50,476 nucleotides of DNA. Source: Paludibaculum sp. Its GTDB lineage: Bacteria > Acidobacteriota > Terriglobia > Bryobacterales > Bryobacteraceae. The translations under genes were made by a program, and so were the position numbers. This document shows, piece by piece, positions 26,366 through 38,607 of the stretch (positions within the stretch are counted from its first letter, which is position 1; each line of letters begins with the position of its first letter). The notes beneath the pieces are model-generated. The model was not told the DNA's origin. It saw only the letters and a list, made by a program, of their open reading frames with translations, and did no database searches. The stretch covers positions 1 through 50,476 of the forward strand of contig JARKQJ010000142.1 of the NCBI GenBank assembly GCA_029973955.1, written 5' to 3'.

Positions 26366-27225
26366 AGGGTTCGGACGTCGAGGGGGAGGCCTTTGCGCTC
26401 GTCGCGGATGAGGGCGGCGGAGTGGGAGGGGCAGAGGGCCTCGCAGACTCCACAGCCGAGGCACTTTCCCCAGTTGAGTTCGATTTCGGCGACGCCGAGC
26501 TGCAAGGCGTCGAAGGGGCAGGCTTCGATGCAGGCGCCGCAGAGAGTGCAGGTTTCGGAGTCGAACTCGGCGATGTAGCCGGAACTGGTGAGGAATGGCG
26601 CGCCGTTGCGATGGCCCTGCATGCCACCGCAACAGCAGGAGCAGCAATTGCAGATGGCGTAGAAGCGGCCGAGGACCGCGTCCTTGAACCAGGCGGTGTG
26701 GACGTGGCCGCGGGCGTGCTCGGCTTCGAGGAGCTGGATGGCTTCCGGCTGGGTGAGGCGGCGGCTGGTGGTGGGATGGTGCTGCAGGACGAGGTCGACC
26801 ATGGGCTGGCCGACGACCATGCAGACCATGGTGGGCTGACAGGGCGAGGGGCGGGCGTGGCGGCAGACGCATTCGTAGGCGGCGATGTCTGGCGGGCCGT
26901 TGAGGACGATTTCGCGGGCTGTGGGGTAGGGGACGACCTGTTCGAGGTCCTTGCGGATGACGCGCTCGTTGACGACGATGGAGCGGGCGTGGTCCGGGGT
27001 GAGGACTTTGGCGTGGTAGTGATCGGCGAGCCAGCGGGAGGTGGAGTTGTCTTTGCCGGATTGAGAGGGGCGGGGCTTGAGGAGAAAGTTGATATAGGGC
27101 TGGGTGTAGCGGGCGTAGATGTAGCCGTGAATGGCGTCGAGGAAGGAGTGGGACTGCTCGAAAAGAGAACGCGTGGCGGGGCTCATGAGGTGGAGGCGTT
27201 CGAGGATGGAGTAGACGCCCGGCAT
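26362..27225 (-). CDS. Ferredoxin-type protein with two [4Fe-4S] motifs and a Cys-rich cluster
   Basis: The 287-residue protein ends in a bacterial-ferredoxin domain with two clusters: CTLCGACIEACP and CLGCGVCEALCP. Upstream are two unusual Cys groups: ECVCRHARPSPC with a further Cys a few residues on, and CNCCSCCCGG. Their layout is also seen in uncharacterised anaerobe-type ferredoxins. They could hold an additional metal centre (inference). No signal peptide is visible, so it acts in the cytoplasm. The ATG at 27225 is chosen because the preceding open frame has no similarity; no clear ribosome binding site precedes it. The redox partner cannot be told from the neighbours. Confidence 0.8.
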   Translation of the reverse strand: MPGVYSILERLHLMSPATRSLFEQSHSFLDAIHGYIYARYTQPYINFLLKPRPSQSGKDNSTSRWLADHYHAKVLTPDHARSIVVNERVIRKDLEQVVPYPTAREIVLNGPPDIAAYECVCRHARPSPCQPTMVCMVVGQPMVDLVLQHHPTTSRRLTQPEAIQLLEAEHARGHVHTAWFKDAVLGRFYAICNCCSCCCGGMQGHRNGAPFLTSSGYIAEFDSETCTLCGACIEACPFDALQLGVAEIELNWGKCLGCGVCEALCPSHSAALIRDERKGLPLDVRTL

Positions 27226-27304
27226 GCGCTCTGGGGGACATGATACCGCAGGGTGGGTTGTCATTCGCGCGCCGGGTCTGATAGTGAAGAAGCTGGAGCG
27301 CGCG

Positions 27305-29371
27305 ATGAGACGAAGAACATTTGTGACGGTGGCCGCGCTGAGCGCGGGGAGTGTGGCGGAGCTTGCGGGGCAGAAGCTGGAAGTGTGGACGACGGTAGGG
27401 GGATTGCAGGAAGAAGACGGGACGGCGCCATTGGCGGGGGCGCGGTGGTTTTCGGCGGAGAAGACGGGCGATGGGATGGCATTCACATTCGCTCCGGGGG
27501 CGCTGGCGAGGGTGCGGTGTTTGACGACGGACATGCTGCTGGAAGGCAAGGATCTGACGGCGTGGCAGATCACGCTGCGGGAAGGCGAGAAGGGGCGCGC
27601 GTTCCGTTTCACGTTTGGCGGGCTGAATCAGGTGTCGTTCCGGGTGAGGCTGGATCTGAGCCTGGTGGACCAGCGGATGTGGCAGGCGGGGCGGGAGGGC
27701 GCGTTTCTGAAGCCGATGGTGGGTGGGGACCGAGTGGACCTGAGCAAGGTGGATCGGATGACTTTCACGGTGCATCGGAAGGGGCCAAAGGCGTCGAGGT
27801 GGTGCATGACGCCGCTGACTGCGGTGGGTGCGATGCCGCCGCTGCTGACGGAACTGGTGCTGCCGAAGGGGCCGCTGCTGGACGAGTTTGGGCAGAGCGC
27901 GATTCACGATTGGCCGGGGAAGACTCGGTCGGTGGCAGAGCTGAAGGCGAGGGTGACGGGGCAGTTGGAGAATGCGCCGAAGCTGGCGTGGCCGGAGGGG
28001 TTTTCGAAGTGGGGTGGGTGGAAAGCGATGAAGCTGGGAGAGGGGACGGGGTTCTTTGGAAAGAGAGAAGAGGGTGGGCGATGGTGGCTGGTGGATCCGG
28101 ACGGGTATGCGTTCTGGTCGACCGGACTGGATTGCGTGCGGGTGGATTGTGAGGCGAGGGTGGACGGGCTGGAGAGCGCGCTGAAGTGGCTGCCGGAGCT
28201 GCCGGAGTATGCCGACGCGATGACTCGCGGGGAGGGGCGGCGCACCAGCGCGAAGTATGTGAACTACCTGGCGGCGAACATGATCCGGGTGTTCGGCAGA
28301 GAGGGGTGGAAGGAGAAGTGGGCGCAGGTGGCGCTGGGGGAGATGAAGCGCCTTCGGTTCAACACGGTGGGCAACTGGAGCGACTACCAGTACGCGGCGA
28401 AGGCGCAGTTTCCGTACGTGCGTCCGATGAGTTTCAACGGGCGGCGGTGCGGGACGGTGTACCGGGATTTCCCGGATGTGTTCCATGCGGGCTTTGAGGC
28501 GGACACGGCGGAGTATGCGGCGCCATTGAAGGAGACGGCGGAAGACAAGGCGTTTGTGGGGTATTTCCTGATGAACGAGCCGACGTGGGCGTTCAGCTCG
28601 GAACTACCGGCGGCGGGAATGCTGTACGGCACGGATGTTTGCGCGTCGAGAGTGGAACTGGCGAAGTGGCTGCGGGCGCGGCGGGAGGGGGATGCGGCGC
28701 TGTCGAAGGCGTGGGGCTTGGAGACGACGTTCGAGCGGGTGGCGCGAGGGAAGTGGCAGGGGGTGTTGACGAAGGAGGCGCAGGAGGATCTGCGGGAGTT
28801 TAGCGTGGTGATGGCGGAGCGGTACTTTCAGGGGATTTCGAAGGCCTGCAAGCAGGTGGATCCGAATCACCTGAACCTGGGGATGAGGTGGGCGGGGATT
28901 CCGCCGGAGTGGGCGGTGCGGGGGATGAAGAGCTTCGACGTGTTCAGTCTGAACTGCTACCGGCAGAAGCTGCCGCGGGAGACGGCGGAGCAGGTGCACT
29001 CGATGCTGCGGATGCCAGTGCTGGTGGGGGAGTGGCATTTCGGGGCATTGGATGTGGGGCTGCCGTCGACGGGATTGATGCACGTCCGGACGCAGGCGGA
29101 CCGGGCGAAGGCGTATCGGGTGTATGTGGAAGATGCGGCGGCGGGGCCGTATTGCGTGGGGGCGCACTGGTTCACGATGTACGATGAGAGCGCTCTGGGG
29201 CGGTTTGACGGGGAGAACTACAATATCGGGTTTCTGGATATCTGCCAGCGGGCGTATGAGGAGATGGGGCGAGCGGCGGTGGCGAGCCACGAGAGGATCT
29301 ATGAAGTGGCATCGGGCGCAACGGCAGCATATGCCGAAGCGCCCGAGTATCTGCCGGCAAACGGGTTTTAG
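27305..29371 (+). CDS. Exported glycoside-hydrolase-like protein (beta-agarase/galactosidase type)
   Basis: The 688-residue protein has a Tat-like N-terminus (MRRRTFVTVAALSAG). It has an N-terminal beta domain and, from about residue 255, a TIM barrel starting RWWLVDPDGYAFWSTGLDCV. Plausible acid/base and nucleophile glutamates lie in YFLMNEPTWAF and VLVGEWHFG, the arrangement of clan-A glycosidases resembling the agarase-related families. A good ribosome binding site (TGGAG) precedes the ATG at 27305. The substrate is unknown. It is divergent from the ferredoxin gene, and its stop overlaps that of the convergent ACT gene. Confidence 0.65.
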   Translation: MRRRTFVTVAALSAGSVAELAGQKLEVWTTVGGLQEEDGTAPLAGARWFSAEKTGDGMAFTFAPGALARVRCLTTDMLLEGKDLTAWQITLREGEKGRAFRFTFGGLNQVSFRVRLDLSLVDQRMWQAGREGAFLKPMVGGDRVDLSKVDRMTFTVHRKGPKASRWCMTPLTAVGAMPPLLTELVLPKGPLLDEFGQSAIHDWPGKTRSVAELKARVTGQLENAPKLAWPEGFSKWGGWKAMKLGEGTGFFGKREEGGRWWLVDPDGYAFWSTGLDCVRVDCEARVDGLESALKWLPELPEYADAMTRGEGRRTSAKYVNYLAANMIRVFGREGWKEKWAQVALGEMKRLRFNTVGNWSDYQYAAKAQFPYVRPMSFNGRRCGTVYRDFPDVFHAGFEADTAEYAAPLKETAEDKAFVGYFLMNEPTWAFSSELPAAGMLYGTDVCASRVELAKWLRARREGDAALSKAWGLETTFERVARGKWQGVLTKEAQEDLREFSVVMAERYFQGISKACKQVDPNHLNLGMRWAGIPPEWAVRGMKSFDVFSLNCYRQKLPRETAEQVHSMLRMPVLVGEWHFGALDVGLPSTGLMHVRTQADRAKAYRVYVEDAAAGPYCVGAHWFTMYDESALGRFDGENYNIGFLDICQRAYEEMGRAAVASHERIYEVASGATAAYAEAPEYLPANGF

Positions 29372-29781
29372 GCGGAGAGGAGTTTAGCGGCCTTTTTGAC
29401 GTCGGAGGGGGCGATCTGGACCAGTGCGCCGAAGCGGCCTTCGCCGGAGCAGATGACCTGAACGGCGAGGATGCCGATGCCGGCGGCGGAGAGCTTGGCG
29501 GCGGCGTCGGCGGCGGCGCCGAGGCGATCTTCACCGGCCCAGGCGATGGCGGTGAGCTTGGGGCCGACTTCGAGCTTGAGTTTCTTGGCGGCCTTGGTGA
29601 AGGCCTTGGGATCGACCGGGACCAGGTCGAGTTGGGCTTTCTTGCCTTTCACGGGATAGCCCCAGAGGCCGATGAGGCTGACGCCGGCATCCTTGAGGGC
29701 GGCGAGCACTTTGGCGCCTTCGCCGGTTTTGTTGGGAACGGTGATGGTGAAGTAGGGGACGAGAGCTACGGTGTCTGGCAT
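29368..29781 (-). CDS. Tandem ACT-domain protein
   Basis: The 137-residue protein consists of two ACT-like beta-alpha-beta units: FTITVPNKTGEGAKVLAALK with VSLIGLWGYPVKG, and TAIAWAGEDRLGAAADAAAK with IGILAVQVICSG. Stand-alone ACT proteins bind amino acids or other small ligands and regulate partner enzymes. The partner here is unknown. AGGA lies eight bases before the ATG. The antiporter gene is 48 bases upstream on the same strand, so the two may share a transcript. Confidence 0.75.
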   Translation of the reverse strand: MPDTVALVPYFTITVPNKTGEGAKVLAALKDAGVSLIGLWGYPVKGKKAQLDLVPVDPKAFTKAAKKLKLEVGPKLTAIAWAGEDRLGAAADAAAKLSAAGIGILAVQVICSGEGRFGALVQIAPSDVKKAAKLLSA

Positions 29782-29829
29782 GAGTGGGTTCCTTTCAGTG
29801 TGAAGTTGATTGTAGCGCGCCGGGGGCCA

Positions 29830-31077
29830 CTAATCGAGCGAGGGGGGAAGATCCACTCCTTCAGGAAGAGGTTCGGGGGGGATGTCGCGGTAGACGAAGT
29901 TGAGGAGTGGGGGAGCGAGGATGGTGGTGGCGACGGACATGAAGACAGCGACAGCGTAGACGGGCTGAGAGATGGCGCCGTGGTTGAGGCCGACCTGGGC
30001 GATGACCATGCCGACCTCCCCGCGAGGGATCATGCCGGCGCCGACACGGGCGGCGCCTTTGAGGCCGAGTTGGTAGGCGCCGATGCCGCAGCCGACGCCC
30101 TTGGAGAGGATGGCGGCAAAGAGGATGGCGAGGCCGAGAGCGATGGTAGAGCCGTCACGGATGGTGCGGAGGTCCATCTGGAGGCCGATGGAGGCGAGGA
30201 AGAAGGGGATCATGAGTTCGCCGGAGCCGTGGACGAGAGTATGCAGGCGAGGGGAGGCGGATTCAGCGAGAGCCATGCCGGCGAGGAAGGCGCCGATGAT
30301 GGCGGCGACGCCGGAGTGGGTGGCGAGGAGAGCCATGAAGAAGAGGAAGGAGACGGCGACGGCATACTCGGCCTCTTCCACTTTGAGGCGGCGGCGGAGC
30401 TTGGGCAGGACGTAGTTGGCGGTGGGGGTGCCGAGTTTGACGACGGCGACGATGAAGGCGATGGAGACGGCGGAGGAGGTGGCGATGCCGGTGTAGTCGA
30501 TGCCGCCGGAGGAGCTCATGGAGGAGACGACGGCGAGGACGAGGAGGCCGAGGACGTCGTCGATGACGGCGGCGGCGAGGATGACGCGGGCAGTTTCGTG
30601 CTTGAGGATGCCGCGGGCGGCGAGGACCTGGGCGGTGATTCCGACGCTGGTGGCGACCATGGCGGCGCCCATGAAGATGGATTCGATCTGAGGGTGTTTG
30701 GCGCCGAGCATGATGGCCCAGCCGAAGAGGAAAGGAAGGATGACGCCGAGGATGGCGACGGCCATGGCAACGCGTCCGACCTTGATGAGTTCGGAGGCTT
30801 TGACTTCGAGGCCGACCTGGAAGAGGAGAAACATGACGCCGAGTTCGGCGAGGGCGTGGAGGAGGTGGTCGAACTGAACGAGGTTGAAGAGTGAGGGGCC
30901 GAGGAGGATGCCGGCGAGGAGGCCGCCGACGATACCCGGCATCCCGAGGCGCTTGGAGAGTTCGGCGAGGAGCTTGGCGGAGCCGAAGACGAGGAGCATC
31001 TGGAGCGGCAGTTGAGCGCCTTCGGTGGAGGCGGAGAGAAAGGCGAGAAGGGGAGGCATGGGGGGCATGGCCTGCAT
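29830..31077 (-). CDS. Cation:proton antiporter, CPA2/Kef type
   Basis: The 415-residue membrane protein has about 12-13 hydrophobic segments. It shows the CPA2 pattern: RLGMPGIVGGLLAGILLGPS near the N-terminus, the AAVIDDVLGLL motif with the ion-binding Asp pair, and MIPRGEVGMVIAQVGL near the end. It probably exchanges K+ or Na+ for protons. No RCK/TrkA-N domain follows, unlike full-length Kef proteins. The start ATG has GAGGA three bases upstream. It is divergent from amtB. Confidence 0.9.
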   Translation of the reverse strand: MQAMPPMPPLLAFLSASTEGAQLPLQMLLVFGSAKLLAELSKRLGMPGIVGGLLAGILLGPSLFNLVQFDHLLHALAELGVMFLLFQVGLEVKASELIKVGRVAMAVAILGVILPFLFGWAIMLGAKHPQIESIFMGAAMVATSVGITAQVLAARGILKHETARVILAAAVIDDVLGLLVLAVVSSMSSSGGIDYTGIATSSAVSIAFIVAVVKLGTPTANYVLPKLRRRLKVEEAEYAVAVSFLFFMALLATHSGVAAIIGAFLAGMALAESASPRLHTLVHGSGELMIPFFLASIGLQMDLRTIRDGSTIALGLAILFAAILSKGVGCGIGAYQLGLKGAARVGAGMIPRGEVGMVIAQVGLNHGAISQPVYAVAVFMSVATTILAPPLLNFVYRDIPPEPLPEGVDLPPSLD

Positions 31078-31324
31078 GTTCCTCTAAGGTAACCGACGGG
31101 GCAGAAGCGAGCCAAGAGGTTTATTTCCGTGGCTTTAGGTTTATCAACTTTTTGATTGGGTTCGAGAAGTTTTTTCTGTTAGCCAGTGCGGGTTGGGCGT
31201 TGTAGCATGAAATACCAAACCCCAGTCCGGTTTCAGGCGGCAAGCTGGAGCAAGCCGCACTCCCCCGTCAGGCCCCAACCAACTCGCACCCTTATTGGGT
31301 GACTCAACGGAGAGAAAGAAGACC

Positions 31325-32710
31325 GTGTCAAAAAAGCTAATTCCATTCCTCCCCCTGCTGACGGCAGGCGCGGCATTGGCGCAAGCGCCGGAGAGTCTTG
31401 AGAAGAAAGTCGAAGCGCTGCAGGCGGCGACGGCGTCGGCGCAGATGGCTGGTGACAACGCATGGATGCTGGCCAGTTGCGCGCTGGTGCTCCTGATGAC
31501 GGCGCCGGGGCTGGCGCTGTTTTACGGCGGGCTGGTGCGGCGGAAGAATGTGCTGGGCACGATGATGCACAGCTTCATTCTGATGGTGGTGGCGACACTT
31601 CTGTGGGGCACGGTTGGCTACAGCCTGGCATTTGGGGAGGGGAATTCGTTCGTGGGCGGCCTCCAGTATCTGTTTCTGAATGGAGTGGGAATGGAGCCGA
31701 ATGCGGACTATGCGGCCACGATTCCGCAGTTGACGTTCATGGCGTTCCAGATGATGTTCGCGATCATCACGCCGGCGCTGATCTCGGGCGCGTACGCGGA
31801 GCGGATCAAGTTCAGCGCGATGCTGGTTTACACGACGCTGTGGCTGTTGATCGTGTACTTCCCGATGGCGCACATGGTGTGGGGCAAGGGTGGATTGCTG
31901 AACGCGTTTCTGGGCGGGAAGATCCCGTGCTTCGATTTTGCGGGCGGCACGGTGGTGCACATCACGTCGGGGGTTTCGGCGCTGGTGGCGGCGTTGTATC
32001 TGAAGCCGCGGCAGGGATATCTGCAGGAGCCGATGCGGCCGCACTCGCTGGTGTTGAGCTTCATTGGGGCGGGGCTGCTGTGGTTTGGCTGGTTCGGGTT
32101 TAACGCCGGATCGGCGCTGAGCTCGGGCGGGCTGGCTTCGTCGGCGTTCGTGGCGACGCACTTTGGCGCGGCGGCGGCCGCGGCGGGCTGGCTGCTGGCG
32201 GAATGGATAAAGTCGGGCAAGCCGAGCGTGTTGGGCGGGATTTCGGGCTGCGTGGCGGGGCTGGTGGCGATTACGCCGGCGTCGGGCTTCGTGAAGCCGA
32301 TGCCCGCGCTGCTGATCGGATTCGCCGCCGGCATCTTCTGCTACTTCATGGTGGCGATCCTGAAGATGAAGTTGGGCTATGACGATTCGCTGGACGCCTT
32401 CGGCGTACACGGAGCGGGCGGGACGCTGGGTGCGGTACTGACCGGCGTGTTCGCGACCAATGCGGTAAACAATGCACTGAAGGGCGCGAACGGCCAGCCG
32501 CTTCCGCTGGGGCTGGTCGACGGCAACGCGATGCAGGTGGTGAACCAGGCGATCGGGGCCGGCATCGCTATCGTGCTTGGCGCGGTGGGCAGCTATGTCT
32601 GCCTGAAGATCGCGGACCTGTTGTGCGGTCTGCGGGCGAGCGGCGAGCAGGAGACGGAAGGTCTTGATCTGGCGATGCACGGAGAAGAAGGCTACAATCT
32701 GGAGGCCTGA
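31325..32710 (+). CDS. amtB: Ammonium transporter
   Basis: The 461-residue Amt/MEP-family protein has a signal peptide (PFLPLLTAGAALAQ). It carries the first-helix signature LFYGGLVRRKNVLGTMMHSF, the pore His and Asp in DFAGGTVVHITSG, and the second pore His in FGVHGAGGTLGAVLTG. It conducts ammonium across the inner membrane and is normally blocked by the PII protein encoded just downstream. A GTG start at 31325 is used; GGAGAG lies about ten bases upstream. No sigma-54 promoter was recognised in the 247-base gap shared with the divergent antiporter gene. Confidence 0.95.
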   Translation: MSKKLIPFLPLLTAGAALAQAPESLEKKVEALQAATASAQMAGDNAWMLASCALVLLMTAPGLALFYGGLVRRKNVLGTMMHSFILMVVATLLWGTVGYSLAFGEGNSFVGGLQYLFLNGVGMEPNADYAATIPQLTFMAFQMMFAIITPALISGAYAERIKFSAMLVYTTLWLLIVYFPMAHMVWGKGGLLNAFLGGKIPCFDFAGGTVVHITSGVSALVAALYLKPRQGYLQEPMRPHSLVLSFIGAGLLWFGWFGFNAGSALSSGGLASSAFVATHFGAAAAAAGWLLAEWIKSGKPSVLGGISGCVAGLVAITPASGFVKPMPALLIGFAAGIFCYFMVAILKMKLGYDDSLDAFGVHGAGGTLGAVLTGVFATNAVNNALKGANGQPLPLGLVDGNAMQVVNQAIGAGIAIVLGAVGSYVCLKIADLLCGLRASGEQETEGLDLAMHGEEGYNLEA

Positions 32711-32719
32711 GCGAGGTAA

Positions 32720-35522
<2,803 letters not shown>

Positions 35523-35592
35523 AGCCCGGCAAATGCGTTCAGCGACTTGAAACGGGCTGGTGGTATTATGCCAGCACAAGGAGTGAAGTGGT

Positions 35593-36846
35593 ATGCAATT
35601 GCGCGTGCTGTCGTTCGTTCTCGCCGGGGGCAAAGGAACCAGATTGTATCCGCTGACGAAGGAGCGGGCGAAGCCTGCGGTTCCATTTGGAGGGCAGTAC
35701 CGCATCATTGACTTCGTACTTTCCAATCTTGTGAATTCGGGGATTCACTCGATCTACGTGCTGATCCAGTTCAAGAGCCAGTCGCTGCTGCAGCACCTGC
35801 AGGATGGGTGGGAGTTTTCAGGGATTCTGAAGGACCGCTACATCATCCCGGTGCCGGCGCAGATGAGGTCGGCCGGGGAGACGTGGTACCGGGGCACGGC
35901 GGATGCGATCTACCAGAACCTGAACCTGATCGAGCAGAGCGATCCGCACGTGGTGACGGTGTTTGGCGCGGACCACATTTACCGGATGAACATCCGGGAG
36001 ATGATTGAGTTCCACGAGCAGAAGCGGGCGCAGGCGACGGTGGCGGCGATTCCGGTGCCGAAGGAGTATGCGAGCGAGTTCGGGGTGATCGAGATCGCTC
36101 CGGACGGGCGGATCATCGCGTTTCACGAGAAGAAGGCGGACGCGCCGACGATGCCGGGCAATCCGGAGATGGTGCTGGCGTCGATGGGGAACTATGTATT
36201 CTCGACGGGGCCGCTGCTGAAGTTCCTGTACGAGGACGGCAAGGACGAGAAGTCGAGCCACGACTTTGGGCGGGACATCCTGCCGCAGTGGGTGGCGCGC
36301 GGGGATGTGTTCGCGTATGACTTCCAGACGAACCGGATTCCGGGCGATCCGATTGGGGCGCCGGTGTACTGGCGGGACGTGGGAACGATCGACGCCTACT
36401 ATGACGCGAACATGGACCTGCGGATGGTGACGCCGGTGCTGAACCTGTACAACCGGCAGTGGCCGCTGCGCACGGCAGGGTACGACGATCCGCCGCCGAA
36501 GTTCACGTTTGACGAGCAGGACCGCCGCGGGCAGGCGATCGATTCGATCGTGTCGTCGGGCTCGATTCTATCGGGCGGCAGTGTGAAGAACTCGATTATC
36601 GGGCGCGGGGTGAAGGTCCACTCGGGCGCGGTGGTGGAGGATTCGATCGTCTTCGACAACTGCAACATCGGGCGGAAATGCAAGATCCGGAGAGCGATTC
36701 TGGACAAGAACGTATCGCTGCCGGAGGAGACGGTGATCGGCTACGACCTGGAGGCCGACAAGCAGCGGTACCACGTGACGGAGAGCGGCATTGTGGTGGT
36801 GGAAGGGCGCCGATCGAGGGTGCTGGTGTCTTCTATCGAGGTGTAG
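35593..36846 (+). CDS. glgC: Glucose-1-phosphate adenylyltransferase
   Basis: The 417-residue enzyme has the N-terminal nucleotide-binding motif LAGGKGTRLYPLTKERAKPA, then GGQYRIIDFVLSN, YRGTADAIYQN, FGADHIYRMN and GVIEIAPDG with a catalytic Asp. A C-terminal left-handed beta-helix follows (SGSILSGGSVKNSIIGRGVK). It makes ADP-glucose for glycogen synthesis. It lies 70 bases after glnD in the same direction with its own GGAG site. Its 3' end overlaps the convergent symporter gene by 14 bases. Confidence 0.95.
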   Translation: MQLRVLSFVLAGGKGTRLYPLTKERAKPAVPFGGQYRIIDFVLSNLVNSGIHSIYVLIQFKSQSLLQHLQDGWEFSGILKDRYIIPVPAQMRSAGETWYRGTADAIYQNLNLIEQSDPHVVTVFGADHIYRMNIREMIEFHEQKRAQATVAAIPVPKEYASEFGVIEIAPDGRIIAFHEKKADAPTMPGNPEMVLASMGNYVFSTGPLLKFLYEDGKDEKSSHDFGRDILPQWVARGDVFAYDFQTNRIPGDPIGAPVYWRDVGTIDAYYDANMDLRMVTPVLNLYNRQWPLRTAGYDDPPPKFTFDEQDRRGQAIDSIVSSGSILSGGSVKNSIIGRGVKVHSGAVVEDSIVFDNCNIGRKCKIRRAILDKNVSLPEETVIGYDLEADKQRYHVTESGIVVVEGRRSRVLVSSIEV

Positions 36847-38473
36847 CAGGGCCTGATCTGAGCGACAGCAGGAGGCCGGTGAAGACGACCACGGCGCAGC
36901 CGAGGACGTTGAGCCAGAGGAATGCGACGCTCGAGAACGTCCAGGCGATGAAGACGGCAGCCTCGCCGGCGAGGACGGCGACGAAGGCGGCGGTACCCTG
37001 TACGCGGCGGATGAAGAAAGCCAGCACGAAGACTCCGAGCATGGAGCCGTAGAAGAGCGAGCCGAGCTTGTTGACGGCCTCGACGAGCGAGCCGAGGCCC
37101 TGCGCGTAGTAGGCGGTGATGACGGCGTAGATGCCCCAGAAGCCGGTGAGCCAGCGGGAGGCGGAGAGGTAGTGGGGATCTGAGCCGCCGGGCTTGAGGA
37201 AGCGCTGGTAGACATCGATGACGCTGACGGTGGCGAGGGAGTTCACTTCGGCCGAGGCTGTGGACATGGCGGCGGCGAAGATGGCGGCCATGATGAGGCC
37301 GACGATGCCGGCGGGCATATAGCGGATGACGAAGTGGAGAAAGATGTAGTTGGTGTCTTTTGACTCCTGGCCGGTGGCCTGGGCGGCGAGTTTAGCGGCG
37401 GAGGCGCGGGCGGCTTCGAACTCGAGATTGGCGGAGCGGAAGGCAGAGGGATCAGCCGACTGAGCGGCGAGGCGGCGCTGTTCGAAGGCGGCGTCGTAGC
37501 GGGCGCTCACCTGGGGGTAGGCGGACTGCCGCTCAAGCGTGGCGTTGAGGCCGGGGTTGAAGTTGACGGGCGGCTTGACGTAGACGAAGAAGACGAAGAC
37601 CATGGCGCCGGTGAAGAGGATGAAGAACTGCATGGGGATCTTGGCAACGGCGTTGAAGAGGAGGGAGAGGCGCATCTGGGTGATGTCGCGGCCGGTGAGG
37701 TAGCGCTGGACCTGGCTCTGGTCGCAACCGAAGTAGGAGAGGGCGAGGAAGGTGCCGCCGAGAACGCCGCTCCAGACGTTGTACTGGTCAGAGAGGTTGA
37801 AGCTCCAGACGACGGGGTTGAGGCGGCCGGCGGCGCCGGCGATGGAGAGGGCGTCAGAGAGGTGGACGCCGGAGGGGAGGAGGTAGATGGCGGTGAAGAG
37901 GGCGGCGAAGAGGCCGGCGGTCATGACGATCATCTGAAGGAAGTCAGTCCAGGTGACGGCCTGAATGCCGCCGCTGACGGTGTAGGCGACGACGAGGACG
38001 CCCATGAGGAGCGTGGTGTACTGGCTGGGCCAGCCGAGGATGACGGTGAGGACGACGGCGGGGGCGGAGAGGGAGACGCCGACGGCGAGTCCGCGGGAGA
38101 GCAGGAAGATGACGCTGACGAGAGCGCGGGTTTTGGCGTCGAAACGCTTCTCGAGGTATTCGTAGGCCGTGTAGACGCCGCTGTTGTGGAAGCGCGGGAC
38201 GGCGATGGCGGCGATGGCGATCATGGCGATGGGGAGGCCGAAGTACATCTGGATGAAGCGCATGCCGTCGGCGTAGCTTTGGCCGGTGGTGGAGATAAAG
38301 GTGATGGCACTGGCCTGGGTGGCCATGATGGAGAGCGCCATGGCGTACCAGGGCATGGTCTTGCCGGCCAGGAGGTATTTGGAGGTGGTATCGCTGCCAC
38401 GGCCGCGGTACATGCCGTAGGCGACGATGACGGCGAGGGAGCCGGCGAGGACGAGCCAGTCAACGGGTCTCAC
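36833..38473 (-). CDS. Sodium:solute symporter (SSS family)
   Basis: The 546-residue protein has about 13 membrane segments. It shows SSS motifs: YLLAGKTMPWYAMALSIMAT near the N-terminus, TVSGGIQAVTWTDFLQ, and LALSYFGCDQSQVQRYLTGR. A charged helical loop of ~80 residues (ATLERQSAYPQVSARYDAAF onward) separates two membrane segments in the second half. I start it at GTG 38473, whose GTGA overlaps the stop of the 45-residue gene; an in-frame TTG at 38494 is possible. The operon with a PIG-L deacetylase suggests uptake of a sugar or amino-sugar derivative (inference). Confidence 0.9.
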   Translation of the reverse strand: MRPVDWLVLAGSLAVIVAYGMYRGRGSDTTSKYLLAGKTMPWYAMALSIMATQASAITFISTTGQSYADGMRFIQMYFGLPIAMIAIAAIAVPRFHNSGVYTAYEYLEKRFDAKTRALVSVIFLLSRGLAVGVSLSAPAVVLTVILGWPSQYTTLLMGVLVVAYTVSGGIQAVTWTDFLQMIVMTAGLFAALFTAIYLLPSGVHLSDALSIAGAAGRLNPVVWSFNLSDQYNVWSGVLGGTFLALSYFGCDQSQVQRYLTGRDITQMRLSLLFNAVAKIPMQFFILFTGAMVFVFFVYVKPPVNFNPGLNATLERQSAYPQVSARYDAAFEQRRLAAQSADPSAFRSANLEFEAARASAAKLAAQATGQESKDTNYIFLHFVIRYMPAGIVGLIMAAIFAAAMSTASAEVNSLATVSVIDVYQRFLKPGGSDPHYLSASRWLTGFWGIYAVITAYYAQGLGSLVEAVNKLGSLFYGSMLGVFVLAFFIRRVQGTAAFVAVLAGEAAVFIAWTFSSVAFLWLNVLGCAVVVFTGLLLSLRSGPATPR

Positions 38474-38607
38474 CGGTTCCAACTCCAATTCCAACTATGG
38501 GTGAACCAGGACAGGAGGGCGATGAGGGCGGCGAGGTAGAGGGCAACGGCGGAGTAGATGCGCTGCCAGGAGCGGAGGAAGGGCGGGCGTTCGTCAGGCG
38601 TCGTCAT
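38470..38607 (-). CDS. 45-residue single-pass membrane protein between deacetylase and symporter
   Basis: This small gene encodes 45 residues: a charged N-terminus (MTTPDERPPFLRSWQRIY), one membrane helix (VALYLAALIALLSWF), and a Trp/Asn-rich end (SWNWSWNR). Its ATG overlaps the stop of the PIG-L gene (ATGA) and its TGA overlaps the GTG of the symporter gene (GTGA). Both junctions are therefore of the translationally coupled type, which is strong support for a real gene. Small membrane proteins next to SSS symporters are known (for example YhdT with PanF, or DUF3311 proteins), so an accessory subunit is plausible. I do not know a named family for this one. Confidence 0.75.
   Translation of the reverse strand: MTTPDERPPFLRSWQRIYSAVALYLAALIALLSWFTHSWNWSWNR

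Noticed and set aside
31078..31324. Sigma-54 promoter for amtB
   Set aside because: No TGGC-N8-TTGC type pair with correct spacing was found; TTGGGCGTTGTAGCA is only a superficial resemblance.
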